NCBI RefSeq assembly: GCF_001646785.1
Contig: NZ_LRRH01000058.1
Location: 1-64,000, forward strand
Direction of reading: 5' to 3'
Length of the DNA: 64,000 nt
From: Rhodococcus phenolicus
GTDB lineage: Bacteria; Actinomycetota; Actinomycetes; Mycobacteriales; Mycobacteriaceae
Shown: in pieces, positions 1-9,076 of the stretch
How the letters are laid out: every line of letters starts with the position of its first letter
Numbering within the stretch: the first letter of the stretch is position 1
The notes under the pieces: model-generated
Seen by the model: only the letters and a program-made list of their open reading frames with translations
Databases searched by the model: none
Told to the model about the DNA's origin: nothing
Program-made: the position numbers and the translations under genes

Positions 1-358
1 TTCGACGGCGACTGCATCACGAACTCCCGAGCGATGCGCCCGTCGCGCAGCAGATCCCGTCCCGGCTCGGACAGGTCGACGATGATCTGCCTGCCGTCGG
101 TCGGATGCGGTGTCCGCTCCACCAGCACCGAGAGATCGTTGTAGCGCATGCGATGACGCGCGTCATCGACGGTGGCTGGACCTTCTCACGCGCTGCAAGT
201 GCCCCGGGGGTCATCGCTCCTTCCTGACTCAGCGTCGACATGGCCGACAGCTGGGTCAGGGACACTCGCGAATCGGTGCGTCTCCCCCGCAAATGACGCG
301 TCAGGCGCACGACGGCCAGGGCGAGATCGCCCGCCAGTGCGCGTGTTTCCGATGTCAT
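1..358 (-). pseudogene. MarR-family regulator, frameshifted and cut by the window edge
   Basis: Read leftward from ATG 358 (or GTG 367), the first ~65 residues look like the N-terminal half of a MarR winged-helix repressor, with the recognition helix ending in [10 protein letters not shown]. At about 147-152 the frame breaks. The original frame turns into non-family sequence, whereas the next frame resumes with the wing, [13 protein letters not shown], followed by [11 protein letters not shown], and stays open to base 1. One base lost (or two gained) explains this. It is either a decayed regulator or a sequence error; the protein cannot be made as written. MarR proteins act as dimeric repressors, often of adjacent transport genes, so the purine permease next door is a possible target (inference). 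Confidence 0.75.
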
Positions 359-401
359 GGCGAGCACAATACGTTATGGGATGGAAACTACCGACATATG
401 T

Positions 402-1856
402 CTAGGTGAGAACACTGGTGATGGGATCCACCACGAAATATGCGGTGAACAGTGCTGCTACCACCCACATCAGCGGATGAAGCGTGCGGATCTTCCCGCT
501 CGCCGCGTGCAGCACCACCCAGGTGATGAAGCCGACGCCGATGCCGTTGGCGATCGAATAGGTGAACGGCATCACCACGATCGTCAGGAATGCCGGCAGC
601 GCGACCTCGAACTTGCTGAAATCGATGTCCCGGACCTGCCCGATCATCAGGGCGCCCACGACGATCAGGGCGGGGGCGGCAGCTTCGATCGGAACCATCT
701 CGTACAGCGGTGTCAGGAACATCGCGGCGAGGAACAGCACACCGGTGACGACGTTCGCCAGGCCGGTGCGGGCGCCGTCGGCGATACCCGAGGCCGACTC
801 CACGAACACGGTGTTCGACGACGAGGACGCTGCGCCACCGACGATGGCGCCGGTGCCCTCCACCACGAGCGCACGGCCCACGTTCGGCAGGTTGCCGTCC
901 TTGTCGACGAGGCCGGCTTCCTTGCCCAGGCCGGTCATCGTGCCCATCGCGTCGAAGAAGTTGGCGAGCACCAGGGTGAAGACGAGCAGCGTCGCGGCGA
1001 TCACGCCGATCCGGGTGAAGGCGCCGAACAGGTCGACGTTTCCGACCAGGCTCAGATCGGGCATGCCGGCGATCTGGCCGGGCACCTCGGGGGTGCTCAG
1101 GTTCCAGCCCTTCGGGTTGGTGCCCATCGACGGTCCGACATCCGTGATCGCCTGGACGATCGCGGCGACCACCGTGGTGATCACGATGCCGATGAGCAGG
1201 CCGCCGCGTACCTTGCGCACGACCAGCACACCCATCAGCAGGACACCGAAGACGAACACCGCGGTGGGCCACGACGCGATCGAGCCGTCGATGCCGAGAC
1301 CGACGGGCACGGTGGTGCCGGCGGCGTCGGGGATGCGGCGGACGAAGCCGGCGTCGACGAGGCCGATGAACGCAATGAACGCGCCGATGCCCGCAGCGAT
1401 GGCCGATTTCAGTTCCGGGGGAATCGCATTGAACACCGCGGTCCGGAATCCGGTGAGCGCCAGGATCACGATGATGATGCCGTCGATGACCACCAGGCCC
1501 ATCGCCTCGGGCCAGGTGACCTGCGGCGCGATGGACACCGCGAGCAGGCTGTTGATGCCCAGGCCCGCCGCGAGCGCGAACGGATAGTTGGCGATGATGC
1601 CGAACACGATGCTCATCAGACCGGCGACCAGTGCCGTGACCGCGGCGACCTGGTTGATCGGCAGGATGTTGCCGAGCACATCGACCTTGGCGGTGGCGTC
1701 GTCGGCCGAGAAGCTACCGAGGATCAGCGGATTGAGCACCACGATGTAGGCCATCGCGACGAAGGTGACGACACCGCCGCGAACCTCCCGGGACACCGTC
1801 GAACCCCGTTCGGTGATCTTGAAATAGGTGTCCAGCAATCCGGTGCCTACGGCCAT
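402..1856 (-). CDS. NCS2 purine permease, AzgA/PbuG-like
   Basis: A 484-residue polytopic membrane protein. The N-terminus (FKITERGSTVSREVRGG then FVAMAYIVVLNPLIL) is typical of the AzgA branch of the NCS2 family, proton symporters for adenine, guanine or hypoxanthine in the cytoplasmic membrane. Further family features are the NYPFALAAGLGINSLL segment, the VDLFGAFTRIG region and FDAMGTMTG in the middle, and ANGIGVGFITW near the C-terminus. The length is normal for the family and a dozen or so hydrophobic segments are visible. It is transcribed away from the DUF2530 gene, and the short gap between them must hold both promoters. The exact substrate cannot be told from sequence alone. Confidence 0.9.
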   Translation of the reverse strand: MAVGTGLLDTYFKITERGSTVSREVRGGVVTFVAMAYIVVLNPLILGSFSADDATAKVDVLGNILPINQVAAVTALVAGLMSIVFGIIANYPFALAAGLGINSLLAVSIAPQVTWPEAMGLVVIDGIIIVILALTGFRTAVFNAIPPELKSAIAAGIGAFIAFIGLVDAGFVRRIPDAAGTTVPVGLGIDGSIASWPTAVFVFGVLLMGVLVVRKVRGGLLIGIVITTVVAAIVQAITDVGPSMGTNPKGWNLSTPEVPGQIAGMPDLSLVGNVDLFGAFTRIGVIAATLLVFTLVLANFFDAMGTMTGLGKEAGLVDKDGNLPNVGRALVVEGTGAIVGGAASSSSNTVFVESASGIADGARTGLANVVTGVLFLAAMFLTPLYEMVPIEAAAPALIVVGALMIGQVRDIDFSKFEVALPAFLTIVVMPFTYSIANGIGVGFITWVVLHAASGKIRTLHPLMWVVAALFTAYFVVDPITSVLT

Positions 1857-1924
1857 GTCGAATATCCGCTCCGAAGAAAGTCTGCTCGAGTCGCAACCGG
1901 GAGATTATTGCAAGGGGGAACTAC

Positions 1925-1930
1925 TAGTCT
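1925..1930 (+). promoter_or_regulatory. Candidate -10 element for a leaderless DUF2530 transcript
   Basis: TAGTCT fits the actinobacterial TANNNT -10 consensus and lies 7 nt before the GTG at 1938, so transcription would start at or next to the start codon. No ribosome binding site is visible before that codon, which agrees with a leaderless message. Inference from spacing only. Confidence 0.45.
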
Positions 1931-1937
1931 GCAAATT

Positions 1938-2186
1938 GTGAAACACGCAGACGACGTCGCGGCGCAGGTCCGACGGCTCGCCGACCCCCGCCCCGCGCTC
2001 ACCGTCGGCACCCTGGCGTGGGTCGTCGCGACGGTCGTCGTTCTCGTCGCCGGGGACCGATGGTCGGCCGCGCTGCCGGTGTGCGTGGCCGGAATCATCG
2101 TGGGGCTGCTGGGTTCTGCGCTCTTCCTCGTTCAGCGCCGCGCGGCACGCCGCGGTCACCGCGGGGCGCAGGTCGGCCTGAACTGA
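1938..2186 (+). CDS. DUF2530 small membrane protein
   Basis: An 82-residue protein with a short charged N-terminus, two hydrophobic segments (about residues 22-38 and 44-62) and an Arg-rich tail, matching the DUF2530 family of mycolic-acid actinomycetes. Function is unknown. The GTG at 1938 was chosen because the conserved segment begins just after it and a -10 element sits 7 nt upstream. The same frame is open much further upstream, but there it only mirrors the permease gene. In related genomes such genes sit close to the marR locus, as here (recalled synteny, not checked). Confidence 0.75.
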   Translation: MKHADDVAAQVRRLADPRPALTVGTLAWVVATVVVLVAGDRWSAALPVCVAGIIVGLLGSALFLVQRRAARRGHRGAQVGLN

Positions 2187-2211
2187 CGGTCCCGGGCGCA
2201 CGCTCTTCGCG

Positions 2212-2751
2212 TCAGCGACGGATCCGCACCCGCGTGACCAACCACACCCACAGGAGGGCCCACAGCGAGCCGAGGATCCAGCCGGCGACGACGTCGGTCA
2301 GCCAGTGCGCCGCGAGATAGACGCGGGACAGCCCGACGGCCACGGTGTAGCAGGCGAGACCGGCGTAGAGCACCGCGCGCCACGGGCCCTGCGGCCGCGT
2401 GGACCGGGCGAGTACGGCAGCGAGGGCGACCGCCAGGACCGCGGACATCATCGCGTGACCGGACGGGAACGAATGCGTCGACAGGTCCACCAGCCGCTCC
2501 GGCAGCGGCGGCCGGGCGCGGGCGAACAGCAGTTTGAGCAGACTCATGACCGGCCAGCCGGTGAGCACGGCACCGGCGACGAGCAACGCGTCCTGCGGCC
2601 GGGACGCGCGCAGCAACAGCAGTGTCGCGACGGTCGCGAGGATCGTGACTCCAGCGGTGCCGCCGGTGTGGGTGACGACGGTCACCGCGGTCGTGAGCGC
2701 GGGTTCACGGATGCCGAGCATCCAGTCGAGCACCGCGACGTCGACGGTCAC
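2212..2751 (-). CDS. PAP2-family phosphatase, membrane-bound
   Basis: A 179-residue integral membrane phosphatase of the PAP2 (type 2 phosphatidic acid phosphatase) superfamily. All three catalytic signatures are present: K73 with R80-P81 (KLLFARARP), P96-S-G-H99, and S142-R143 with H149 and D153. Such enzymes dephosphorylate lipid phosphates such as undecaprenyl pyrophosphate or phosphatidic acid at the outer membrane face; the substrate here is not known. The GTG start at 2751 shares four bases (GTGA) with the stop of the upstream ATPase gene, indicating translational coupling in a DUF3027 - ATPase - PAP2 unit. Longer open frame upstream is antisense-type shadow. Confidence 0.88.
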   Translation of the reverse strand: MTVDVAVLDWMLGIREPALTTAVTVVTHTGGTAGVTILATVATLLLLRASRPQDALLVAGAVLTGWPVMSLLKLLFARARPPLPERLVDLSTHSFPSGHAMMSAVLAVALAAVLARSTRPQGPWRAVLYAGLACYTVAVGLSRVYLAAHWLTDVVAGWILGSLWALLWVWLVTRVRIRR

Positions 2752-5522
2752 GTCCCCGCCCCGCCGCTCGCGACAGCGGCGGTGAATCCGGCGGAAGTGC
2801 AGTGGGTGGTGCCCGATCGGTCCACCCACCACGGCACGTCCCGCTCCCCCGTCACCGCGCCCGAACAGCGCACGACGAGACGCTCGTGCACGGTGAGCGG
2901 CCCGCGCGGCAGCGGCACCCCCGCGGTCGCGGCGGCGAGCACGGCCAGCGGTTCCCGCGACCATTCGGTGACGCGGCCCGGACCGGTCGGGTCGGCGGAC
3001 ACCGAGTCGGACGCCGTTGCGAGGTCGAGCAGTTCGGCCAGGGCGCCCGCCGTGGCCGTGGAGCCGATCACGATCCGGTCCGCGGGGATCACCGCGGCGA
3101 ACCAGGGACGGTCCGGAACCAGCGCGTCGGTCGCGTCGACGACGGTGCCGGCGATGCTGCGCACCGCGTCCGGCAGATCCAGTTCACCGGCGTCGAGGAC
3201 CCCCGAGGCGTAGGCGCCGGCGAGGGCGCTGTGCGCGGAGGCGACCACCGCGGGCGCCGGATGACGGTCGGGGTCCGCGAGACGCTCGAGCAGCACCGCG
3301 GCCAGTGTCGTGCTGTCGACGACCGCGTCGGCCAGGCACGCGCGCAGGCGTTCGGAGTCGGGGTGCGGGCACGGGTCGAGCAGGCCGGCGAAGGTCACGT
3401 CGTCGGGCGCGCGCAACCGGCCCAGCGGCTGATCGTCGAGGACGGCGTAGGTGCGCAGCCACCACGCGGTGTAGCCGTCGCGGTCGGCGAGCGCCTCGGC
3501 GGTGTCGGGGTCGGCGGCGAGCAAGGCCAGGGCCTGCGGCCACCGGCTCTCGTCGACGAGGTCGAGGTCGCGGACCGCGACGAGGGTGTCCGGGTCGGTG
3601 TCGACCGTCGCCCACCACTGTTCCTCGTCGGGCAGGTCGTGGTCCGGTCCGGTGGGGAGTTCGGCGCGCAGCACGCTGAAACCCCAGCCGACGCCGATCG
3701 CCCGCAACGAGTCGGGTCCGTAGCGGTCCGCCAGTTCGGAATCCACTGTCCTGAAAGGTGATTCGTCCACCAGAACGGATGAGAGCGGCGCACCGGGCAG
3801 GAGCAGTTCGTCGGCCGGAACCAGCTCACCGTCGGTGTCGGGCAGCAGCAGCGCACCGAGATCACGGGGCACCGCACCACCCGGAACGTGCCCGGCCAGC
3901 CGCAGCACCGTGTCCGCGAGTTCGGCGGCGGCGTCGTGGTCGTCGGGGTCGACGCCCTCGACCGCGGCGGACAACGCGGGATCCGACAGCAGGTCGACAG
4001 CGGTGACGGTGCCCGCCCCGAGGCGCGCGAGCAACGGATGCGCGGCGTCCGGGTGCACCAACCGCACCCACGGCAGCACGAGCGGAGCGTCCACCCCGAG
4101 ATCGGTCCCGAGCACGGTGGTGCGCGGACCGGTGACGAGACGCCCGTCCGACAGCGGCACCGGGATCGACGCGAGTTCCTCCGCGACCACCGAATCCACG
4201 ACGAGCGGTTCCAGCGCGTCGTACAGCCGACGCCACCACTGCGGGTCGCGGTCCAGGCCGGTGAGCAGTTCGGCGACACGGGCCGGACCGATGCGGTGCA
4301 CGTCCACGGCGCCGAGCGCGGCGGCATACCGCGGGCCGCACAGCGCGGGCGCGACGAGACCCGGCACCACGTCGGCGAGCGCCTCCGCCAGTTCGTCGGT
4401 GAGGCCGTCGAGCGCCGTCGCCCGTTCGGGCACCAGGTCGTCGCCGCCGTTCGCGGCGGGCAGCCACGGATGGGTGCGCAGCTCCGCGAGCACGGCCTCC
4501 CGGAGCAGCCCGTCGGTCTCGCTGCGCGCGAATCCGGGAACCGGGACCACCGCGATCCGCTGACCGGCAGGCAGCGCCGCGGCGAAGCCGGCGTAACCGT
4601 CGGCGATCCGGTCGAGCCGGGCGCCGGGCAGCAGCCGCCGCCGGTCGGGCTGCATCGGGACGTCGGCGACGACGAGGACCGGCAGCGACAGTTCTTCGTC
4701 GGATCGGGTGGGGGCACGCAGCACGTCGTCGCCGACGGGCGTGATCTCCCCGGTGCCGGCGACGGGAATCAACCATCGGGCATGCGGCCCTCCGCCTTCC
4801 CACCAGCGGCGACCGGCAGCGGTGATCTCGTGGAGACCGTTCCCGAGATCCGTGCGGGTGCGGGTGAGCTCGTCGTCGCCGATGGTGATCGAGCCGAGGG
4901 CAGGCAGTTCCAGGAGCAGGTCCGCGGCCTCGTCGCGGAAGCCGCCGAGCAGAGCCCGCGCGTCGACGTCGGGCCGCAATCGCACCACGATCTCGGTGTC
5001 GAAGCCCGGCAGCGGCGGTTCGGCGGCAGGCCACGCCAGCCGCAACACCGGCACCCCGGACCGCGGCGGCGCCAGAGCGTGCTCGCGCAGGACCGTGCGG
5101 GTGCGTTCACCGGAGAAGCGGATCGACCCGCTCCGGGACCGGATCTCGATGTCGTCGGAGACGGCGAGGACGGCGGTGAAGCCGACACCGAAGCGTCCGA
5201 CCCCTCCGGTCTTCGCGGACGCCCGCAGCGCCGTCAGTGCCTGCACACCGGGTTCGTCCAGCGGGGCACCGGTGTTCGCGACGTGCAATCCGTCGTCACC
5301 GATCCACACCCGCATCGCACCGGTGGTGCCCGCGCGGGAAGCGGCGTCGGCGGCGTTCTGCGCGAGTTCGGTGAGGACGCGGTCGCGGTAACCGGCACGG
5401 ACGAGATCCGATTCGGTGGCGGTGTCCTCCCGCAGCCGGGTCGGCGACGACTGCCACGCGAGCAGCGTCCCGTCCCGCAGCGCCGCGGTGCCGAACGGGT
5501 CCGCGGGGTCGGCCGGGGTCAC
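2748..5522 (-). CDS. Large Hsp90-like (GHKL) ATPase, sacsin-N-terminal type
   Basis: A 924-residue protein whose first ~150 residues form a Bergerat ATP-binding fold: an E52-x3-N56 helix (LTELAQNAADAA), D76 with the NTGAP loop near residue 84, and a glycine lid GGVGRFGVGF at 107-116. This resembles the sacsin N-terminal ATP-binding-like domain rather than a classical HtpG. The remaining ~770 residues are Asp/Leu/Ala-rich with no motif recognised. The GTG start at 5522 follows the DUF3027 stop by one base and the 3' end is coupled to the PAP2 gene. A chaperone-like or quality-control role is possible, but no experimental function is known to me for this family. Confidence 0.8.
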   Translation of the reverse strand: MTPADPADPFGTAALRDGTLLAWQSSPTRLREDTATESDLVRAGYRDRVLTELAQNAADAASRAGTTGAMRVWIGDDGLHVANTGAPLDEPGVQALTALRASAKTGGVGRFGVGFTAVLAVSDDIEIRSRSGSIRFSGERTRTVLREHALAPPRSGVPVLRLAWPAAEPPLPGFDTEIVVRLRPDVDARALLGGFRDEAADLLLELPALGSITIGDDELTRTRTDLGNGLHEITAAGRRWWEGGGPHARWLIPVAGTGEITPVGDDVLRAPTRSDEELSLPVLVVADVPMQPDRRRLLPGARLDRIADGYAGFAAALPAGQRIAVVPVPGFARSETDGLLREAVLAELRTHPWLPAANGGDDLVPERATALDGLTDELAEALADVVPGLVAPALCGPRYAAALGAVDVHRIGPARVAELLTGLDRDPQWWRRLYDALEPLVVDSVVAEELASIPVPLSDGRLVTGPRTTVLGTDLGVDAPLVLPWVRLVHPDAAHPLLARLGAGTVTAVDLLSDPALSAAVEGVDPDDHDAAAELADTVLRLAGHVPGGAVPRDLGALLLPDTDGELVPADELLLPGAPLSSVLVDESPFRTVDSELADRYGPDSLRAIGVGWGFSVLRAELPTGPDHDLPDEEQWWATVDTDPDTLVAVRDLDLVDESRWPQALALLAADPDTAEALADRDGYTAWWLRTYAVLDDQPLGRLRAPDDVTFAGLLDPCPHPDSERLRACLADAVVDSTTLAAVLLERLADPDRHPAPAVVASAHSALAGAYASGVLDAGELDLPDAVRSIAGTVVDATDALVPDRPWFAAVIPADRIVIGSTATAGALAELLDLATASDSVSADPTGPGRVTEWSREPLAVLAAATAGVPLPRGPLTVHERLVVRCSGAVTGERDVPWWVDRSGTTHCTSAGFTAAVASGGAGT

Positions 5523-5523
5523 G

Positions 5524-6378
5524 TCAGTCGGTCTGTTCCGGCCGGCCGGTCTCGTCGGTCGCCGGGGCGGCGGTCTCGTCCCCGGCCGGCTCCGGGCGGG
5601 TGACCGTGACGATCTCCACCGCCGCGTCGTCGTATGCGTCGAACCGGGGCGAGCCCGCACCGGTCGGAAGTGTCGTGTCCGAGTGGGCGCCGCAGCCGTA
5701 CTGCGCGTGCACGACGTGCCCGTCCGCGGCGAATTCGTTTCCGCACACCCCGAACGCGGCGTGCAACGACCCCGAGAGCGGCAGATAGAAGCCACAGAGC
5801 AGACACGTCGACGGGGCGGCCTTGGCCATCTCGCTGTCCGGTCCGTATTCGTCGAACCAGCGCTGGGCCGCGTCGAGGCGACCCTCCAGGCTCATGACCT
5901 GCCGTCGGCCGAGACCGATCTCGAGCGCGGTGTCGTCGACCTCGGGGTCGCCGGACTCGACATATCCGGGCACCAGACGCGGATCGCCGGAGACGGGGGC
6001 CAGCAGGTCGCCCGGGCCGAGGTCGCCGGGACGGATCCGCTCGTTCCACGGAAGCCAGTCGGGTGCGATCAGCGCGTCGGGTCCGGGCAGCAGCACCAGT
6101 TCGCTGACCGTGACGTGATCCGATTCCGGTGCGGCCGCCACGACGACCGCCCACTGCCAGCCGCGATAGCCGGGCAGTTCGGCGACGAACCGGTGGGTGG
6201 CCGCGCAGTCGTCGTCGCCGGTCACGCCCAGATGCGCGCCGATCCCGCCTTCGCCGAGCTCGTCGAGAGCCGCGCGGGCGACATCGACCGCATCGGCGAG
6301 GACGGGTCGCACAGCCGCGGCGGCCGAGGATTCCGCGCTGGGGGCATCAGCAGAAGACACAGCACTCACGGTGCCCAT
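5524..6378 (-). CDS. DUF3027 protein with a Cys pair (putative zinc-binding)
   Basis: A 284-residue cytoplasmic protein matching the actinobacterial DUF3027 family. Visible features are the FVAELPGYRGWQWAVVVA segment, the LPWNERIRPGDLGPGDLL block, and in the C-terminal third CLLCGFYLPL followed by a further Cys in VCGNEFAADG and an HAQYGCGAHSD stretch, which together suggest a small metal site. Function is unknown. It is the first gene of the run continuing into the Hsp90-like ATPase and PAP2 phosphatase (1-nt gap, then a 4-nt overlap), so the three products are probably made together. It is transcribed divergently from the lipoprotein at 6439. Confidence 0.82.
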   Translation of the reverse strand: MGTVSAVSSADAPSAESSAAAAVRPVLADAVDVARAALDELGEGGIGAHLGVTGDDDCAATHRFVAELPGYRGWQWAVVVAAAPESDHVTVSELVLLPGPDALIAPDWLPWNERIRPGDLGPGDLLAPVSGDPRLVPGYVESGDPEVDDTALEIGLGRRQVMSLEGRLDAAQRWFDEYGPDSEMAKAAPSTCLLCGFYLPLSGSLHAAFGVCGNEFAADGHVVHAQYGCGAHSDTTLPTGAGSPRFDAYDDAAVEIVTVTRPEPAGDETAAPATDETGRPEQTD

Positions 6379-6438
6379 TCTGCCGCACCCGGGCGGGAGC
6401 GTGGCCCTTGGCTGCCGAGACGGGGTCGGTCAACTGCG

Positions 6439-7287
6439 ATGATGGCGTCCGTGCGAGTGCGACAGGACGGCAGACTCCCCCGACCGATCCGGCCGGCCGC
6501 GGTCCTCGCCACGACCGTCGCGGCGCTCACCACCGGGGTCCTCACCGCGTGCGCCGACCGGCCCGTCGCCGACCCCGGGCCACCCGCCGAGGAACTGCGC
6601 GTCGAGGTCGTCGCGACCCGGCCGCACGACCCGGCCGCGTTCACGCAGGGTCTCGAGATCTCCGACGGCGAACTGCTCGAGGGGACGGGCCGGGAGGGCC
6701 GGTCGTATCTGTCGGCGCGGGCGCTCGACACCGGCGCCGAGCGCACCCGGGTGCCGGTTCCCGACGAGATGTTCGGCGAGGGCATCACCGTCGCCGGAGA
6801 CACCGTGTGGCAGTTGACCTGGAAGGACGGCGTGGCCATCGCCCGCGACCGCGACACGCTCGCGCCCCGCGACCTCGTCGACTACGACGGTCAGGGCTGG
6901 GGTCTGTGCGCGGACGGGAACCGCTTGGTCATGAGCGACGGTTCGTCGACCCTCACCTTCCGCGACCCGGTGACCTTCGACGTGCTCGGCACCGCGACCG
7001 TGCGCGCGAACGGTCGCGAGGTCGACAATCTCAACGAACTCGAATGCGCCGAGGACGGCTCCGTCTACGCGAACGTGTGGAAGACCGACCGGATCGTCCG
7101 CATCGACCCGGATTCGGGCCGGGTCACCGCGACCGTCGACGCCGGGGCGCTCCGCGACGAACTCACCGACGAGCAGCGCGAGGGCATCGACGTTCTCAAC
7201 GGGATCGCGCAGGTGCCGGGAACCGACCGGTTCCTCGTCACCGGCAAGTACTGGCCGACGATGTTCGAGGTGCGTTTCGTACCGTGA
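6439..7287 (+). CDS. Glutaminyl-peptide cyclotransferase-like lipoprotein
   Basis: A 282-residue exported lipoprotein. A basic N-terminus, a hydrophobic stretch and the lipobox VLTAC (Cys38) give a type II signal peptide, so the mature protein should be anchored outside the cytoplasmic membrane. The rest resembles the plant/bacterial-type glutaminyl cyclotransferase beta-propeller, which cyclises N-terminal glutamine to pyroglutamate: FTQGLEISDGEL at the start, WKDGVAIARD, LNELECAEDGSVYANVWKTD and VLNGIAQVPG near the end. Two adjacent ATGs (6439, 6442) could start it; a GTG at 6451 is a third option. It is divergent from DUF3027 with a short shared upstream region. Confidence 0.82.
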   Translation: MMASVRVRQDGRLPRPIRPAAVLATTVAALTTGVLTACADRPVADPGPPAEELRVEVVATRPHDPAAFTQGLEISDGELLEGTGREGRSYLSARALDTGAERTRVPVPDEMFGEGITVAGDTVWQLTWKDGVAIARDRDTLAPRDLVDYDGQGWGLCADGNRLVMSDGSSTLTFRDPVTFDVLGTATVRANGREVDNLNELECAEDGSVYANVWKTDRIVRIDPDSGRVTATVDAGALRDELTDEQREGIDVLNGIAQVPGTDRFLVTGKYWPTMFEVRFVP

Positions 7288-7357
7288 GCACTTCGTGTCC
7301 CATCCCACGCGGGTACCTGTCTGCACCACCGGAGGCCCGTGGGGAAGAATCGAAGAC

Positions 7358-9076
7358 GTGACCGATCCGGACGAGCGCCGACCCGCCGACCCGGCGCGCG
7401 GCCGTGCCGACGCCGACGGCGGCGACCGCCGCTCGGCTCCGCGCTCCTCGCGTTCCGCCCGGCACGACCCCGCCGCGGACCATCCCGGCTACCGCAACTA
7501 TCCGCCCCCGCGGCACACCGCTGCCCGGCGCACACCGTTGCCGCCGCTGCACCCGCTCGACGGGAACCGCAAACCACGCGACGACGCACGCGCGGCCACG
7601 GAGTCCGATGCGCCGCGTGCCCCGCGGATGCCCCGGAAGCTGACCGTCACCCGGGTCGCGGCGCTGCGCAGCCGGGAACTGACGAACAAGGGCATCGCCA
7701 CGTTCCGGCGGGCGGCCAACGCGGACGGTGCCGACAAGTCCGGTCTGACCGCGCTGATGTACGCGACGATGGCGAACTTCGCGAGCGACGCCGCGATCGC
7801 AGTGGCACTGGCGAACACCTTGTTCTTCTCGGCCGCGACCGGTGAGGACAAGACGAAGGTCGCGCTGTATCTGCTCATCACGATCGCACCGTTCGCGATC
7901 ATCGCACCGCTGATCGGCCCGCTGCTGGACCGGCTGCAGCACGGCCGGCGGCTGGCGCTGGCGGCGTCGTTCGCGTTGCGGAGCGTCCTCGCGGTGGTGC
8001 TCGTGTTCAATTTCGACAGTTGGGGGCTGTATCCCGCCGCGCTGGCGATGATGGTGCTGAGCAAATCGTTCTCGGTGCTGAAATCGGCGGTGACGCCCCG
8101 GGTGCTGCCACCGGAGATCGATCTGGTGCGGGTCAATTCCCGCCTGACCGTGTTCGGCCTGGTCGGCGGCACGCTGGGTGCCGGTGCGGTCGCTGCTGCC
8201 GCGGCGTGGCTGTTCGGTTCGTCGGGTGCGTTGTGGTTGTGCGCCGGGATCACCGCGTTCGGCGCGTACCTGAGCATGCGGATCCCGGCGTGGGTGGAGG
8301 TCACCGAGGGCGAGGTCCCGGCGACGCTGTCGTATCACGGGTCCGAGGCGCGCACCGAGGCCATCGACACCCGGACCGAGGTGATCGCCACACCGGGCAC
8401 GCGTCGCCGTCAGCCGCTGGGCCGCGCCGTCGTCACCGGATTGTGGGGCAACGGCACGATCCGGGTGCTCACCGGTTTCCTCACCTTGTTCATCGCGTTC
8501 GTCGCCAAGTCCAAGACCGAGCACGACCCGCTCGTGCAGGCGGCGATGCTGGGGCTCGTCGGGGCGGCCGCGGCGATCGGAAACTTCGCCGGCAACGCCA
8601 CCGGAGCCCGGCTGGCGCTGGGCCGTCCCGCCCTCATCGTCGTCCGCTGTACCGCGGCGGTGGTGATCGTCTCGGCCATCGTCGCCGCGACCGACAACAT
8701 CTTCGCAGCGGCCGCTGCGGCGCTGGTCGCGGCGTGTGCCAGCGCCCTGGCGAAGGTGTCGCTGGACGCGTCGCTGCAGCAGGACCTGCCGGAGGAATCG
8801 ATCGCGTCCGGGTTCGGACGTTCGGAGACGGTGCTCCAGCTGAGCTGGGTGGTCGGCGGCGCGCTGGGCGTGCTGTTGCCGCCCGAGTACTGGATCGGCT
8901 TCGGCGTCGTCACGGTGGTACTGGTTCTGGGACTGACCCAGACGATCCTGACCTACCGTGGGAAGACGTTGTTGCCCGGACTCGGTGGCAAACGACCCGA
9001 GCACGCAGATCCAGAGACCACCGACCGGCGCACCTCGCGCGCCGGCGGACACACGAGCAGGAACGGAATTCAATGA
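7358..9076 (+). CDS. MFS transporter with a long charged N-terminus
   Basis: A 572-residue major facilitator protein. The first ~120 residues are Arg/Asp/Pro-rich and predicted cytoplasmic, followed by MPRKLTVTRVAALRSRELTNKGI and then about twelve membrane segments, interrupted by a charged loop around residues 310-360. It resembles the Rv0876c-type permease of mycobacteria (recalled). Substrate unknown. The stop overlaps the ATG of the DUF2771 gene by ATGA, so the two are translationally coupled, as in the mycobacterial pair. The GTG at 7358 begins the charged leader; a later start cannot be excluded. Confidence 0.82.
   Translation: MTDPDERRPADPARGRADADGGDRRSAPRSSRSARHDPAADHPGYRNYPPPRHTAARRTPLPPLHPLDGNRKPRDDARAATESDAPRAPRMPRKLTVTRVAALRSRELTNKGIATFRRAANADGADKSGLTALMYATMANFASDAAIAVALANTLFFSAATGEDKTKVALYLLITIAPFAIIAPLIGPLLDRLQHGRRLALAASFALRSVLAVVLVFNFDSWGLYPAALAMMVLSKSFSVLKSAVTPRVLPPEIDLVRVNSRLTVFGLVGGTLGAGAVAAAAAWLFGSSGALWLCAGITAFGAYLSMRIPAWVEVTEGEVPATLSYHGSEARTEAIDTRTEVIATPGTRRRQPLGRAVVTGLWGNGTIRVLTGFLTLFIAFVAKSKTEHDPLVQAAMLGLVGAAAAIGNFAGNATGARLALGRPALIVVRCTAAVVIVSAIVAATDNIFAAAAAALVAACASALAKVSLDASLQQDLPEESIASGFGRSETVLQLSWVVGGALGVLLPPEYWIGFGVVTVVLVLGLTQTILTYRGKTLLPGLGGKRPEHADPETTDRRTSRAGGHTSRNGIQ

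Noticed and set aside
357-1937. In-frame extension upstream of the DUF2530 gene
   Set aside because: It is the complement of the purine permease; the conserved part starts at GTG 1938 with a -10 element just before it.
3888-5603. A 571-codon plus-strand frame
   Set aside because: Opposite the Hsp90-like ATPase; no domain, no start signal, and it runs into the DUF3027 gene.
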